Shown here: in pieces, positions 8,595 through 15,969 of the stretch | Numbering within the stretch: the stretch's first letter is position 1 | Layout of the letters: the number at the start of each line of letters is the position of its first letter | Assembly (NCBI RefSeq): GCF_023499255.1 | Contig: NZ_CP092183.1 | Span: 7,002,501-7,066,500, forward strand | DNA length: 64,000 nucleotides | Reading direction: 5' to 3' | Origin: Couchioplanes caeruleus | GTDB taxonomy: Bacteria; Actinomycetota; Actinomycetes; Mycobacteriales; Micromonosporaceae | The notes under the pieces: generated by a model | Told to the model about the DNA's origin: nothing | What the model saw: only the letters and a program-made list of their open reading frames with translations | Databases searched by the model: none | Program-made: the position numbers and the translations under genes

Positions 8595-9416
8595 GTGTAC
8601 CGGTTCATGCTCACCCCACGGTGGCTCGCCGCGACGGCGTTGACGGTGGTCGCATCGGTGATCATGGTCATGCTCGGCAACTGGCAGCTGCACCGGTACC
8701 ACGAACGCGCCGCGGTCAACGACCGCATCGACGCGGCCGACTCCACGCCCGCGGTGCCGCTGACCTCGGTGCTGGTCAAGCCGACTGCGGCCGGCAAGCT
8801 GGGCGAACAACCCGGCAAGGGCAAGGCCTGGACGAAGGTCACCGTCTCCGGACGGTACGACGCCACGCACGAGATCCAGGCCCGCGGCCGTACGGTCGAC
8901 GGCAAGGTCGGCTTCGAGATCGTGACCCCCCTCGTCCTCGCCGACGGCACGGCGGTGCTGATCGACCGGGGCTGGGTACCGTCCGCCAACGGCGACGCCA
9001 TCTCCGCGCCGGTCGCGACCCCGCCGCCCACGGGCGAGGTCACGGTGGTCGGCCAGCTCCACCTCTCGGAGAGCCGCCCCTCCGGCATCGCCCGCCGCGA
9101 CGGCCGCATCGACACCCGCCGCATCTCCCTGCCGCACCTGGCGGGCGAGCTCCCGTACCCGGTGTACGGCGCGTATGTGCTGGTCAGCGACCCGGGACCG
9201 GGGTTCGCCAAGGTCTCGATCGATCACGAGGACTCCTGGCAGAACGGCGGGTACGCGATCCAGTGGTGGCTGTTCGCGGTGATGGCGCTGATCGTGTTCG
9301 GGCTGCAGGCGCGCAAGGAGGCGCGGGGCGACGCGCCGGCCAAGGAACGGGTGGACCGGGTGGCGGAGGCCGATAAGCGGGTGGCGGCCGCGCCGGTGGA
9401 CGGCAAGCCGGACTGA
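8595..9416 (+). CDS. SURF1 family cytochrome oxidase assembly protein
   Basis: A 273-residue membrane protein with the SURF1 architecture. The N-terminal transmembrane helix (residues ~7-27) leads into GNWQLHRYHERAAVNDRI, the conserved G-x-W-Q-x-x-R segment. A central extracytoplasmic domain contains DRGWVP, and a C-terminal helix (WWLFAVMALIVFGLQ) is followed by a charged tail. SURF1 proteins assist haem a insertion and assembly of aa3-type cytochrome oxidase. Start GTG 8595 is leaderless by its -10 box. It is divergent from the CobB-like gene and not in an evident operon with respiratory genes here. Confidence 0.9.
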   Translation: MYRFMLTPRWLAATALTVVASVIMVMLGNWQLHRYHERAAVNDRIDAADSTPAVPLTSVLVKPTAAGKLGEQPGKGKAWTKVTVSGRYDATHEIQARGRTVDGKVGFEIVTPLVLADGTAVLIDRGWVPSANGDAISAPVATPPPTGEVTVVGQLHLSESRPSGIARRDGRIDTRRISLPHLAGELPYPVYGAYVLVSDPGPGFAKVSIDHEDSWQNGGYAIQWWLFAVMALIVFGLQARKEARGDAPAKERVDRVAEADKRVAAAPVDGKPD

Positions 9417-9547
9417 GGGGAAGCGCTCGTCGCCGTTTGAGGCGCGGCCCGGGGTAGCCGGTTGCGGCTTGACCAGCGTGGCGGGTTGGAGCTTGGCGTG
9501 GGCGCGGGGGTTTTCGTGCCGTTGTGGGCACGGCTAGGGTTCTGCAG

Positions 9548-9985
9548 GTGACGTTTCCCCAGGATGCGAACCCGAGTGACCCGTGGAGCGTGCCCGTGTA
9601 CCCGGTGCCGCCGCCGGACGTACCGGCCACCGCGGGACCGGTGATCGTCCAGATCGGGGACATGGGCATCACGTCGACGGTCGTGCACACCCCGGCCGGC
9701 GACATCCCGCTGACCGGGTCGACCTGGACCGTCCACGACTACTGGCACAACGAGACGAAGATCCCGACCTGGGCGATCGTCGCGGCCATCGCAGGCTTCT
9801 GCGTGCTGACGGTGTTCAGCCTGCTGTTCCTGCTGGTCAAGGTGACGATCCCGCACGGGACGGTGCAGGTGACCGTGACCAACGGGACGCGGCAGTACGT
9901 CGCACGGATCCCGGTGACGGACCACGCGCAGGTGACGTTCGTCCATCAGCAGGTGAACTACGTACGGTCGCTGGCGGCCCTGTAG
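9548..9985 (+). CDS. hypothetical single-pass membrane protein
   Basis: About 145 residues, not recognised. The N-terminal ~80 residues contain a Pro-rich stretch (VPVYPVPPPDVP) and a strand-rich segment (VIVQIGDMGITSTVV). A transmembrane helix (WAIVAAIAGFCVLTVFSLLFLL) is followed by ~55 residues including QVTVTNGTRQYVARIPV, which looks like a small beta domain. GTG 9548 is chosen because a TANNNT box (TAGGGT, 9535-9540) stands 7 nt upstream; ATG 9524 is an in-frame alternative. Third-position GC supports coding. Function unknown. Confidence 0.65.
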   Translation: MTFPQDANPSDPWSVPVYPVPPPDVPATAGPVIVQIGDMGITSTVVHTPAGDIPLTGSTWTVHDYWHNETKIPTWAIVAAIAGFCVLTVFSLLFLLVKVTIPHGTVQVTVTNGTRQYVARIPVTDHAQVTFVHQQVNYVRSLAAL

Positions 9986-10027
9986 CGGTGGATCGCCGGC
10001 GGCCTCGCAGCGGTGGTCGGCGGTGGC

Positions 10028-10118
10028 GCGGCGGTGGTCGGCGGCGGCCTTGCAGCGGTGGTCGGCGGCCTTGCGGCGGCGCGGCGGTGGTCGGCGGCGG
10101 CCTTGCAGCGGTGGTCGG
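10028..10118. repeat. 38-bp perfect direct repeat, 53-bp period, between convergent genes
   Basis: Positions 10028-10065 and 10081-10118 are identical over 38 bp. The whole 9986-10127 interval is built from variants of GCGGTGGTCGGCGG and GGCCTTGCAGCGG. It lies between the convergent ends of the hypothetical gene and the DNA ligase. The period is not a multiple of three, which fits noncoding DNA. Confidence 0.8.
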
Positions 10119-10127
10119 TGGCGGCGG

Positions 10128-11696
10128 TCACATCGGCGCGTCCGGTTGGTCCGGGGGCGGGGGCAGGCCGATTGCCTTCACCATGTCGATCGTGTCGGCC
10201 TCCTCTGCTCGCTTGTCGTCGCGGTAACGCAGCACGCGGGCGAACCGCAACGCCACACCGCCCGGATACCGCGGGGACGTCTGCACGCCGTCGAAGGCGA
10301 TCTCGACGACCTGCTCGGGGCGTACGGTGACGACCCAGCCGGAGTCGTCGACGGCCAGGTCCTTGAACCGCTCGGTCTGCCAGCGCAGCAGCTCGTCGGT
10401 CAGGCCTTTGAAGGTCTTGCCCAGCATCACGAAGCCGCCCGTACGCGGATCGCGCGCCCCCAGATGCAGGTTGGACAGCCAGCCCTTGCGCCGGCCGTGA
10501 CCCCATTCGACCGCGAGCACGACCAGGTCGAGGGTGTGCCGGGGCTTCACCTTCACCCAGGCGGCGCCGCGACGGCCCACGTCGTACGCGGCGTCCTGGG
10601 CTTTGACGACGACGCCTTCCTGACCGGCGGCGAGAGCGGCGGCGAACGCCTCCCTGGCCTGCTCCTCCGTCTCGACCGTGCGACGGCCGACGATGAGCGC
10701 CGGCGGCAGGGTGTCGGCGAGCGCCGACCAGCGCACGCGGCCCGGCTCGTCGAGCAGGTCCGTGCCGTCGAGATGCAGCAGGTCGAAGAAGTACGGCACG
10801 AGCGCCGGCCCGGTTGTCGCCCCGGTCTTCGCCCCGCGCCGGGCACCGCGGGTGGCCGCCCGGCTCGACGTCTCCTGGAACGGCCGCGGGCGCCCGTCGG
10901 CGTCCAGGGCCATCGCCTCACCGTCGAGCACGACGTCGCGCACGGGAAGGGCGCGGACAGCGGCCACCACCTCGGGCAGCCGCGGAGTGATGTCGTCGAG
11001 GCTGCGGGTGAAAACGGCCACCTCGTCGCCGGAACGGTGCACCTGAATGCGGATCCCGTCCAGCTTCACGTCGACGGTCGCGGGTGACCCGGTGGCAAGC
11101 AGAGCGGCACCCACGTCGGGCGCGCTGCCCGCCAGCATCGGGCTGAGCGGCGTGCCCACCCTCAGGCTGATGCCGGCCAGCGCGGGCGCTCCCCCGGTCA
11201 GCGCGGCCACCGCCACCTGCTTGAGGTCACCGGACAGCAGCAGCGCGCGTCGCACGGTGGTGAGCGGCACCTCGGCGGCCCGGGCGACCGCGTCGGCGAG
11301 CAGCCCGGCCTGGGCACCCTGACGCAGCTCGCCACCGAAGAGCCCCACGAGCAGCCGCTGCTCCTCGGCGGTGGCCCGCCCGAACAGCGCCGCGACCAGC
11401 TCCCGGCGGCGGGCCTGCGACCCGGCGCCGGAGACCACGGAGATGGCGGCGATGCGTTCGTCCACCTCGGCGACGGTCAGGCTGCCCTCGGCGGCGGGAA
11501 CGGGCAGTTCACGCAGGGCGGCGTAACCGACGCCGGTCTGCCGTTGCCGAAGCTCACCGGCCAGATACGCCGAACCGGCAGCGATCTCATCCGGCTCCAG
11601 CCGGCGCAGGGCGTCGGCGAGCAGGTCAACCTTGGCCTTCCGGCCCGAGACGGCGGCGACGGCTGCCGAGGTGGCTGCCAGATCCAGGAACTGCAC
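10128..11696 (-). CDS. ligB: ATP-dependent DNA ligase (actinobacterial LigB type)
   Basis: About 522 residues, close to the ~510 of mycobacterial LigB. After an N-terminal DNA-binding domain (residues ~1-195) comes the adenylation domain with nucleophile Lys211 in VDVKLDGIRIQVHRSG. Further motifs are VFTRSLDDITPRLPEVV (motif III region), LDGEAMALD (motif IIIa/IV region), EGVVVKAQDAAY (motif IV) and AAWVKVKPRHTLDLVV (motif V), then an OB-fold. It seals nicks with ATP and is accessory to the essential NAD-dependent ligase. GTG 11696 (VQFLDLAAT) is the likely start; an extension to 11747 adds a low-quality leader. Both flanks of the gene are repetitive. Confidence 0.9.
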   Translation of the reverse strand: MQFLDLAATSAAVAAVSGRKAKVDLLADALRRLEPDEIAAGSAYLAGELRQRQTGVGYAALRELPVPAAEGSLTVAEVDERIAAISVVSGAGSQARRRELVAALFGRATAEEQRLLVGLFGGELRQGAQAGLLADAVARAAEVPLTTVRRALLLSGDLKQVAVAALTGGAPALAGISLRVGTPLSPMLAGSAPDVGAALLATGSPATVDVKLDGIRIQVHRSGDEVAVFTRSLDDITPRLPEVVAAVRALPVRDVVLDGEAMALDADGRPRPFQETSSRAATRGARRGAKTGATTGPALVPYFFDLLHLDGTDLLDEPGRVRWSALADTLPPALIVGRRTVETEEQAREAFAAALAAGQEGVVVKAQDAAYDVGRRGAAWVKVKPRHTLDLVVLAVEWGHGRRKGWLSNLHLGARDPRTGGFVMLGKTFKGLTDELLRWQTERFKDLAVDDSGWVVTVRPEQVVEIAFDGVQTSPRYPGGVALRFARVLRYRDDKRAEEADTIDMVKAIGLPPPPDQPDAPM

Positions 11697-11871
11697 GGAC
11701 CCATCCTGGCAGCCACCTCCGACATTTTCCGGGCCGTCGGGACGCACTCCCCCGTGAAGCGGTCACCACGGCCTGGGTCCCTCCGCCAGGACCGCGTGCC
11801 GGGCGGGTCCTGGCGGAGGGAAGCGGGTGGGCGGCGGGATCGGTGGCTTCGATCCGATGCCGGTTGCGGCG

Positions 11872-11973
11872 CCGACGCCCGCTGCAGCCCGACGCCCGCT
11901 GCAGCCCGACGCCCGCTGCAGCCCGACGCCCGATGCGGCCCGACGCCGGCTGCGGCCCGACGCCAGCTGCGGC
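11872..11973. repeat. 17-bp tandem repeat array, six units
   Basis: The first three units are identical (CCGACGCCCGCTGCAGC at 11872, 11889 and 11906). Units four to six (11923, 11940, 11957) differ by one to three bases. The 17-bp period shifts frame with each unit, so the array is not coding. Confidence 0.9.
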
Positions 11974-12140
11974 TGGGCCGCCGGGAGGCCGGCGGCACCG
12001 CCGCCGCCGGCGAAGCGGCGACACTTGGTCGCCGCCGACACGGGCCGGCCGCCCACACGCGCGCCCGCTGAGCGGCGCAGGTCCGCTGAGCGGCGCACGC
12101 CCGCCGAGCGGAGCCGCCCGCCGAGCACCGTCGGAACGTG

Positions 12141-12309
12141 AGCGACGCGGGACGCCGAGCGACGCCGCAACGCCGGAACGCCGAGCGAGGCCGCAACGCC
12201 GAGCGACGCCGCAACGCCGAGCGACGCCGCAACGCCGAGCGACGCCGCAACGCCGAGCGACGCCGCAACGCCGAGCGACGCCGCAACGCCGAGCGACGCG
12301 GGGACGCCG
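12141..12309. repeat. 18-bp minisatellite, five perfect and several imperfect units
   Basis: Unit AGCGACGCCGCAACGCCG. Perfect copies start at 12202, 12220, 12238, 12256 and 12274 and also at 12158. Variants start at 12141 (17 bp), 12184 and 12292. An 8-bp partial unit (12176-12183) interrupts the array, suggesting slippage. Confidence 0.9.
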
Positions 12310-12324
12310 AGCGGCTGAAGCTTG

Positions 12325-12360
12325 CCGGGCCGGCCATCCAGGGACATGGGGCCGGCCCGG
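12325..12360. other. GC-rich hairpin, 11-bp stem
   Basis: CCGGGCCGGCC at 12325-12335 pairs perfectly with GGCCGGCCCGG at 12350-12360 around a 14-nt loop. It directly follows the 18-bp array. It could be a terminator remnant or a slippage-promoting structure; no T-tract follows. Confidence 0.5.
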
Positions 12361-12559
12361 TCGCCGCCGGGTCGGGGAGAACCCGGCAGCGGCGCCTGCC
12401 ACCTTCGGGGAAGCCTCGTGGCGACGAGCCTTCCCGGGCGATGTCAGGCGTTGCGCCGCCGTCCGGGAGTTGCGGCCCGGATGGGAGGCGCGCCTGCCGG
12501 GGCACGGGAGGCCTTGGGGCGAAGGCTCGGGTGACACGGCAGGGTGGGACATGATGAGG

Positions 12560-12766
12560 TCAGGCGGCCAGCGGCTCGGTGATGCGGAAACCGCGGGCTC
12601 GTACGGCGTCGGCGACGCGGCTCAGTTGCGCGTCGAGATGGCACAGGGCGGCGGAGAGCTCCGCCAGCTGGTCGGTGAGCATGGTGTCGTCCCACCCGGA
12701 GACGTCGACGTCCCCCAGAGCACTGCCGGCGGCGCGGAGCGCCTGAATGGCATCATTCGAACTCAT
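12560..12766 (-). CDS. 68-residue DUF222-like minigene under a LexA box
   Basis: Reads MSSNDAIQALRAAGSALGDV, then WDDTMLTDQLAELSAALCHL and LSRVADAVRARGF. The helix pattern and the ALxHLDAQLSRVADAV-like composition resemble the first ~65 residues of DUF222 (13E12-family) proteins that usually continue into an HNH nuclease, so this may be a truncated or stand-alone form; the assignment is by eye only. The ATG is leaderless (TAGGAT 6 nt ahead) and lies inside a perfect SOS box, predicting DNA-damage induction. The 3' side runs into the repeat-rich interval, so a lost downstream HNH part is possible. Confidence 0.6.
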   Translation of the reverse strand: MSSNDAIQALRAAGSALGDVDVSGWDDTMLTDQLAELSAALCHLDAQLSRVADAVRARGFRITEPLAA

Positions 12767-12773
12767 GTTCGAA
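12756..12773 (-). promoter_or_regulatory. LexA-binding SOS box over the start codon
   Basis: TTCGAACTCATGTTCGAA contains 7-bp perfect inverted arms (TTCGAAC/GTTCGAA) with a 4-bp spacer. It matches the actinobacterial SOS consensus TCGAAC-N4-GTTCGA at every specified base. It spans the predicted transcription start and ATG of the minus-strand 68-residue gene. Confidence 0.8.
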
Positions 12774-12778
12774 TCCTA
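12773..12778 (-). promoter_or_regulatory. -10 box of the SOS-controlled minigene
   Basis: On the minus strand TAGGAT stands 6 nt before ATG 12766 and abuts the LexA box. The same region forms the inverted repeat AATCCT-AAC-AGGATT (12772-12786). Confidence 0.5.
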
Positions 12779-12807
12779 ACAGGATTGATCTCCGCGGCGC
12801 AGCAGAC

Positions 12808-14484
12808 TCACCCGTTCGGAACGTCACGCCCTTCCACGGGCCTTTCCACGGCGCTCTCGGTGGGGGGCGGCATGGCGCGGCCGAACGCCTCAACGCCCTC
12901 CGCGGGCGACGGCAGGGCGCGGCCCAACGCCTCAACGCCCTCCGCGGGCGACGGCACGGCGCGGCCGGACGGCGCGGGCGACGGCATGGCGCGGCCGGAC
13001 GGCGCGGGGGGTGGCATGGCGCTGCGGAACACCTCGGCGGCCTCCCCCGGCGGCGCGGCGGCTGCCACGAACCCGTCGGGGCGTACGAGGTAGAGGATTC
13101 CCGGCCGCAGGGGTGTCTGTGGGGCTGCGGCGAAGACGTGCACCGGTAAGCCGAGGTCCGGGATGGAGCCCGGCTTCCCGTACGCGTGAATCTGCCATTC
13201 CAGCGCCCGCAGAGCCGCGAAGTTGTCCCCGGCCCACGCGAGCCGCCGCCCCACCACGGGATCGCGGGGCGCGCCGGGGAGCATCGGGTAGCGGATGCGG
13301 ATCTGGCTCACGTACTCGAAGAAGCGGGAGCCACCAGACACCCGGGGCAGGAGCCGTACGGCGATCGGGGCGACGAGCGGCACGGCAGCGCGACGTACGG
13401 CACGCAGCCACACCCGTTGCGAGGTCACGAAGCCGAACAGCCTGTCCGTGGTCGCGACGAGCGTACGCGCGACCGGGCGCCGTTCCGCCGCATAGCGGTC
13501 GAGCCACGCCTCGCCGGCCCGGCCGTGGATGACGTCGGCGAGCTTGAACGCCAGGTTGTGCGCGTCCTGCAGGCCCGTGTTCATGCCCTGACCACCGACC
13601 GGCGAGTGGACGTGGGCGGCGTCACCGGCGAGGAAGAACGGGCCGTCGCGGAAGGCCGCCGCCACTCGGTGGTGGACCCGGTATGTCGCGAACCAGCGCG
13701 AGTCGGCGTACGTGACGGCGAATTCGCGGCGCATCCGGGAGCGGGCGTCGTCCTCCCCCACCTTGCCGTCGCCGTCGTCGTCACGGACGAGCCCGATGAG
13801 CCGCCAGTTGCCCCGGCCGTTCATCGGGAAGGCGAGCAGGAAGTCGCTGCCGCCCGGCCGTACGTTGATCGAGCCGTCGACGAGACCGCCGACACCCGCC
13901 GCGTCGATCACGTAGAACAGGTGCGGGTTGGTGACTCCTTCGAAGGCGATGTCGCGGGACTTGCGCACGATCGAGGTGGCCCCGTCCGCGCCGACGCAGT
14001 AGCGAGCGGTCACCGTCTCGCCGCCGACGATCGCCTCCACACCGCCCGGCCCGGCCGTGAGCCGGGTGACCGGCGACTCCCATCGGACCGAACCACCGAG
14101 GGCCCGCAGGTTCTCGTAGAGGATCTCCTCGTTGCGGCTCTGCTCGAGAACCTGGATCCACGGGTACGGCGTGACGCTCCCGCCGAGGGGTCCGAGCGGG
14201 ATCCGGCCGAACACGCGGTTCCGGAAGCCCGGCGCCAGAGCCTCGGCCCGGCGCGCAGCCGCGAGGACCTTGTCGGCGATGCCGAGCTGGTCGTACACCT
14301 CGATGCTGCGCGCCTGCACGACCAGGGCGCGGGACTCGCGGGTGGGCCCCTGCTTGCCGTCCGCGACGATGACCCGGACGCCGAGCTTCACCAGCCAGTT
14401 CGCCAGCATCAGACCGGTGGGTCCGGCGCCGACCACCAGGACGTCGCAGCTGTGCCGGGGAGCGCCCGGGCCCGGGACCGTCAT
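12808..14484 (-). CDS. FAD-dependent aromatic monooxygenase (PheA/TfdB, rifampicin monooxygenase-like family)
   Basis: About 558 residues from ATG 14484, one base after the stop of the upstream peptidase gene. Group A flavoprotein features are VLVVGAGPTGLMLANWLVKL (FAD dinucleotide motif, residues ~16-35), a DG-type motif (CVGADGATSIVRKS) and GDAAHVHSPVGGQGMNTGLQ (second FAD motif). These enzymes hydroxylate aromatic or polyketide substrates using NAD(P)H and O2. The C-terminal domain stops after LVRPDGFVAA. It is followed by a ~65-residue Pro/Ser/Ala tail of tandem repeats not expected in the family. The substrate is unknown; a drug-modifying role is conceivable. Confidence 0.85.
   Translation of the reverse strand: MTVPGPGAPRHSCDVLVVGAGPTGLMLANWLVKLGVRVIVADGKQGPTRESRALVVQARSIEVYDQLGIADKVLAAARRAEALAPGFRNRVFGRIPLGPLGGSVTPYPWIQVLEQSRNEEILYENLRALGGSVRWESPVTRLTAGPGGVEAIVGGETVTARYCVGADGATSIVRKSRDIAFEGVTNPHLFYVIDAAGVGGLVDGSINVRPGGSDFLLAFPMNGRGNWRLIGLVRDDDGDGKVGEDDARSRMRREFAVTYADSRWFATYRVHHRVAAAFRDGPFFLAGDAAHVHSPVGGQGMNTGLQDAHNLAFKLADVIHGRAGEAWLDRYAAERRPVARTLVATTDRLFGFVTSQRVWLRAVRRAAVPLVAPIAVRLLPRVSGGSRFFEYVSQIRIRYPMLPGAPRDPVVGRRLAWAGDNFAALRALEWQIHAYGKPGSIPDLGLPVHVFAAAPQTPLRPGILYLVRPDGFVAAAAPPGEAAEVFRSAMPPPAPSGRAMPSPAPSGRAVPSPAEGVEALGRALPSPAEGVEAFGRAMPPPTESAVERPVEGRDVPNG
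12871..13014 (-). repeat. in-frame tandem repeats (2 x 42 bp, 2 x 30 bp) in the monooxygenase tail
   Basis: Units at 12871-12912 and 12913-12954 (42 bp) encode RALPSPAEGVEAFG-like peptides. Units at 12955-12984 and 12985-13014 (30 bp) encode RAMPSPAPSG-like peptides. The 30-bp unit is the 42-bp unit with a 12-bp deletion. All lengths keep the frame. Confidence 0.85.
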
Positions 14485-14485
14485 G

Positions 14486-15907
14486 TCACACGCCGTCCCC
14501 CGGAGCCGCCGCACCGCCGGAAGAGGCCGCCGTGCCCCCGCCACCCGCCGCGCCGCCGGAAGAAGCCGCGGCGGCAACGTTGTGCAGCAGGAGGGCTTCG
14601 GCGAGGCAGACGCGGGCGAACTCGCCCAGGTGCAGGCTCTCGTTGGGGCCGTGCGCGTTCGCGTACGGGTCTTCCACGCCGGTCACCAGGATCGCCGCCT
14701 GCGGGAACAGCTCCTGGAAGGTGGCGATGAACGGGATCGAGCCGCCCACGCCCATGTCCACCGGTTCCACGCCGTCCCAGGCGGTCGCGAAGGCGGAGCG
14801 CGCCGCGTCGTACGCCGGGCCGCTCGCGTCGATGACGCACGGCATGCCGCCGCTCTCCAGGGTCACCTCGACGTGCGCGCCCCACGGCACGTACTTCTCG
14901 AGGTGGGCCCGGACCGCCGCGTACGCCGAGGTCGGGTCGTCGCCGGGCGCCAGCCGTACGCTCAGCTTGGCCTTCGCCTTCGGCACCAGGGCGTTGGGCG
15001 CCTCGTTGGTCTTCGGGGCGTCGATGCCGAGCACCGAGATCGAGGGCTTGGTCCAGATGCGGTCGGTGAGCCGGCCGCTGCCGATGAGCTTGACCCCGTC
15101 GAGGATCCCGGCTTCGTGGCGGAGCCGGTCCTCGGGGTAGTCGACCGTGGCCGCCTCGCGTCCGACCAGCCCGTCCACCGCGACCTCGCCCTGGTCGTCG
15201 TGCAGCGTGCTGATGAGGCGGGACAGGACGGTGAGGGCGTCCGGCACCGGGCCGCCGAACATGCCGCTGTGCACGGCGCTCCGCAGCACGCTCACCTCGA
15301 CGAAGCAGTTGACGAGGCCGCGCAGCGAGGTGGTCAGGGCCGGCGTCCCGATGTCCCAGTTGCCGGAGTCGGCGATCACGATGACGTCGGAGCGCAGCAG
15401 CTCCTTGTGGGTCTCCAGGAGCTCGTCGAGCGAGTCGGAGCCGTATTCCTCCTCGCCCTCGATGAAGAGCACCACCCCGACCGGCAGCTCGTCACCGAAC
15501 GCGCGCAGCGCCGCGACGTGCGCCATCACGCCGGCCTTGTCGTCGGCGGCACCGCGACCGTAGAGGCGCCCGTCGCGCTCCACCGGCTCGAAAGGCTCGC
15601 TCTGCCACAGCGCGGGGTCGCCCGCCGGCTGCACGTCGTGGTGCGCGTAGAGCAGCACGGTCGGCGCGCCGGCCGGCGCCGGCCGGTGGCCGATCACGGC
15701 CGGCTGACCGCCGCCCCGGACGATCTGGACCTCCAGGCCGCACCCGCGCAGCAGCTCGGCGACCGCCTCGGCGGACCGCTCGACGTGCGAGTGGTCGAAG
15801 CCGTCGAACGCGATCCCGGGGATGCGGACCAGCCGTTCGAGGTCGGCGCGGACTCCGGGCAGCTCCCGCGCGATCGCGGCGCGCAGGTCGTCTTCAGTGA
15901 GGCTCAT
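14486..15907 (-). CDS. M20 family dipeptidase/metallopeptidase
   Basis: A 473-residue zinc peptidase of the M20 dipeptidase group. The metal and catalytic region is intact: LLYAHHDVQPAG (first His ligand and catalytic Asp), YGRGAADDKAG (bridging Asp), FIEGEEEYGSDSL (general-base Glu and Glu ligand), VIADSGNW (Asp ligand) and a late His in NAHGPNES. It probably hydrolyses cytoplasmic dipeptides or N-acyl amino acids. The last ~30 residues are a Gly/Ala/Ser tail outside the fold. It ends one base before the start of the monooxygenase, so the two are probably cotranscribed. Confidence 0.9.
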   Translation of the reverse strand: MSLTEDDLRAAIARELPGVRADLERLVRIPGIAFDGFDHSHVERSAEAVAELLRGCGLEVQIVRGGGQPAVIGHRPAPAGAPTVLLYAHHDVQPAGDPALWQSEPFEPVERDGRLYGRGAADDKAGVMAHVAALRAFGDELPVGVVLFIEGEEEYGSDSLDELLETHKELLRSDVIVIADSGNWDIGTPALTTSLRGLVNCFVEVSVLRSAVHSGMFGGPVPDALTVLSRLISTLHDDQGEVAVDGLVGREAATVDYPEDRLRHEAGILDGVKLIGSGRLTDRIWTKPSISVLGIDAPKTNEAPNALVPKAKAKLSVRLAPGDDPTSAYAAVRAHLEKYVPWGAHVEVTLESGGMPCVIDASGPAYDAARSAFATAWDGVEPVDMGVGGSIPFIATFQELFPQAAILVTGVEDPYANAHGPNESLHLGEFARVCLAEALLLHNVAAAASSGGAAGGGGTAASSGGAAAPGDGV

Positions 15908-15969
15908 GAGCCGATCCTAGGCCCGCGCGCCGGGTCGGTGCGGGGCCGAGCGAGCGGCCTGTGGACAAC

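Larger units (their letters stand above)
11697..12559. other. 863-bp gene-free, repeat-rich interval upstream of ligB
   Basis: I find no convincing gene. Several long open frames exist on both strands, but all are Arg/Ala/Pro shadows of repeats with no conserved motif. The interval holds a 17-bp array (11872-11973), a degenerate GCTGAGCGGCGCA-type repeat (about 12066-12125), an 18-bp array (12141-12309) and an 11-bp-stem hairpin (12325-12360). The ligB promoter should lie near its left edge but no clear box is visible. Confidence 0.6.

Noticed and set aside
11626..12554. Several long open frames on both strands (e.g. 194-342 residues with ASLGVA or RNAERR repeats)
   Set aside because: They are translations of 17- and 18-bp minisatellites and GC-rich DNA. 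No frame has conserved motifs, a ribosome site or consistent codon bias, and the 17-bp array shifts frame at each unit.
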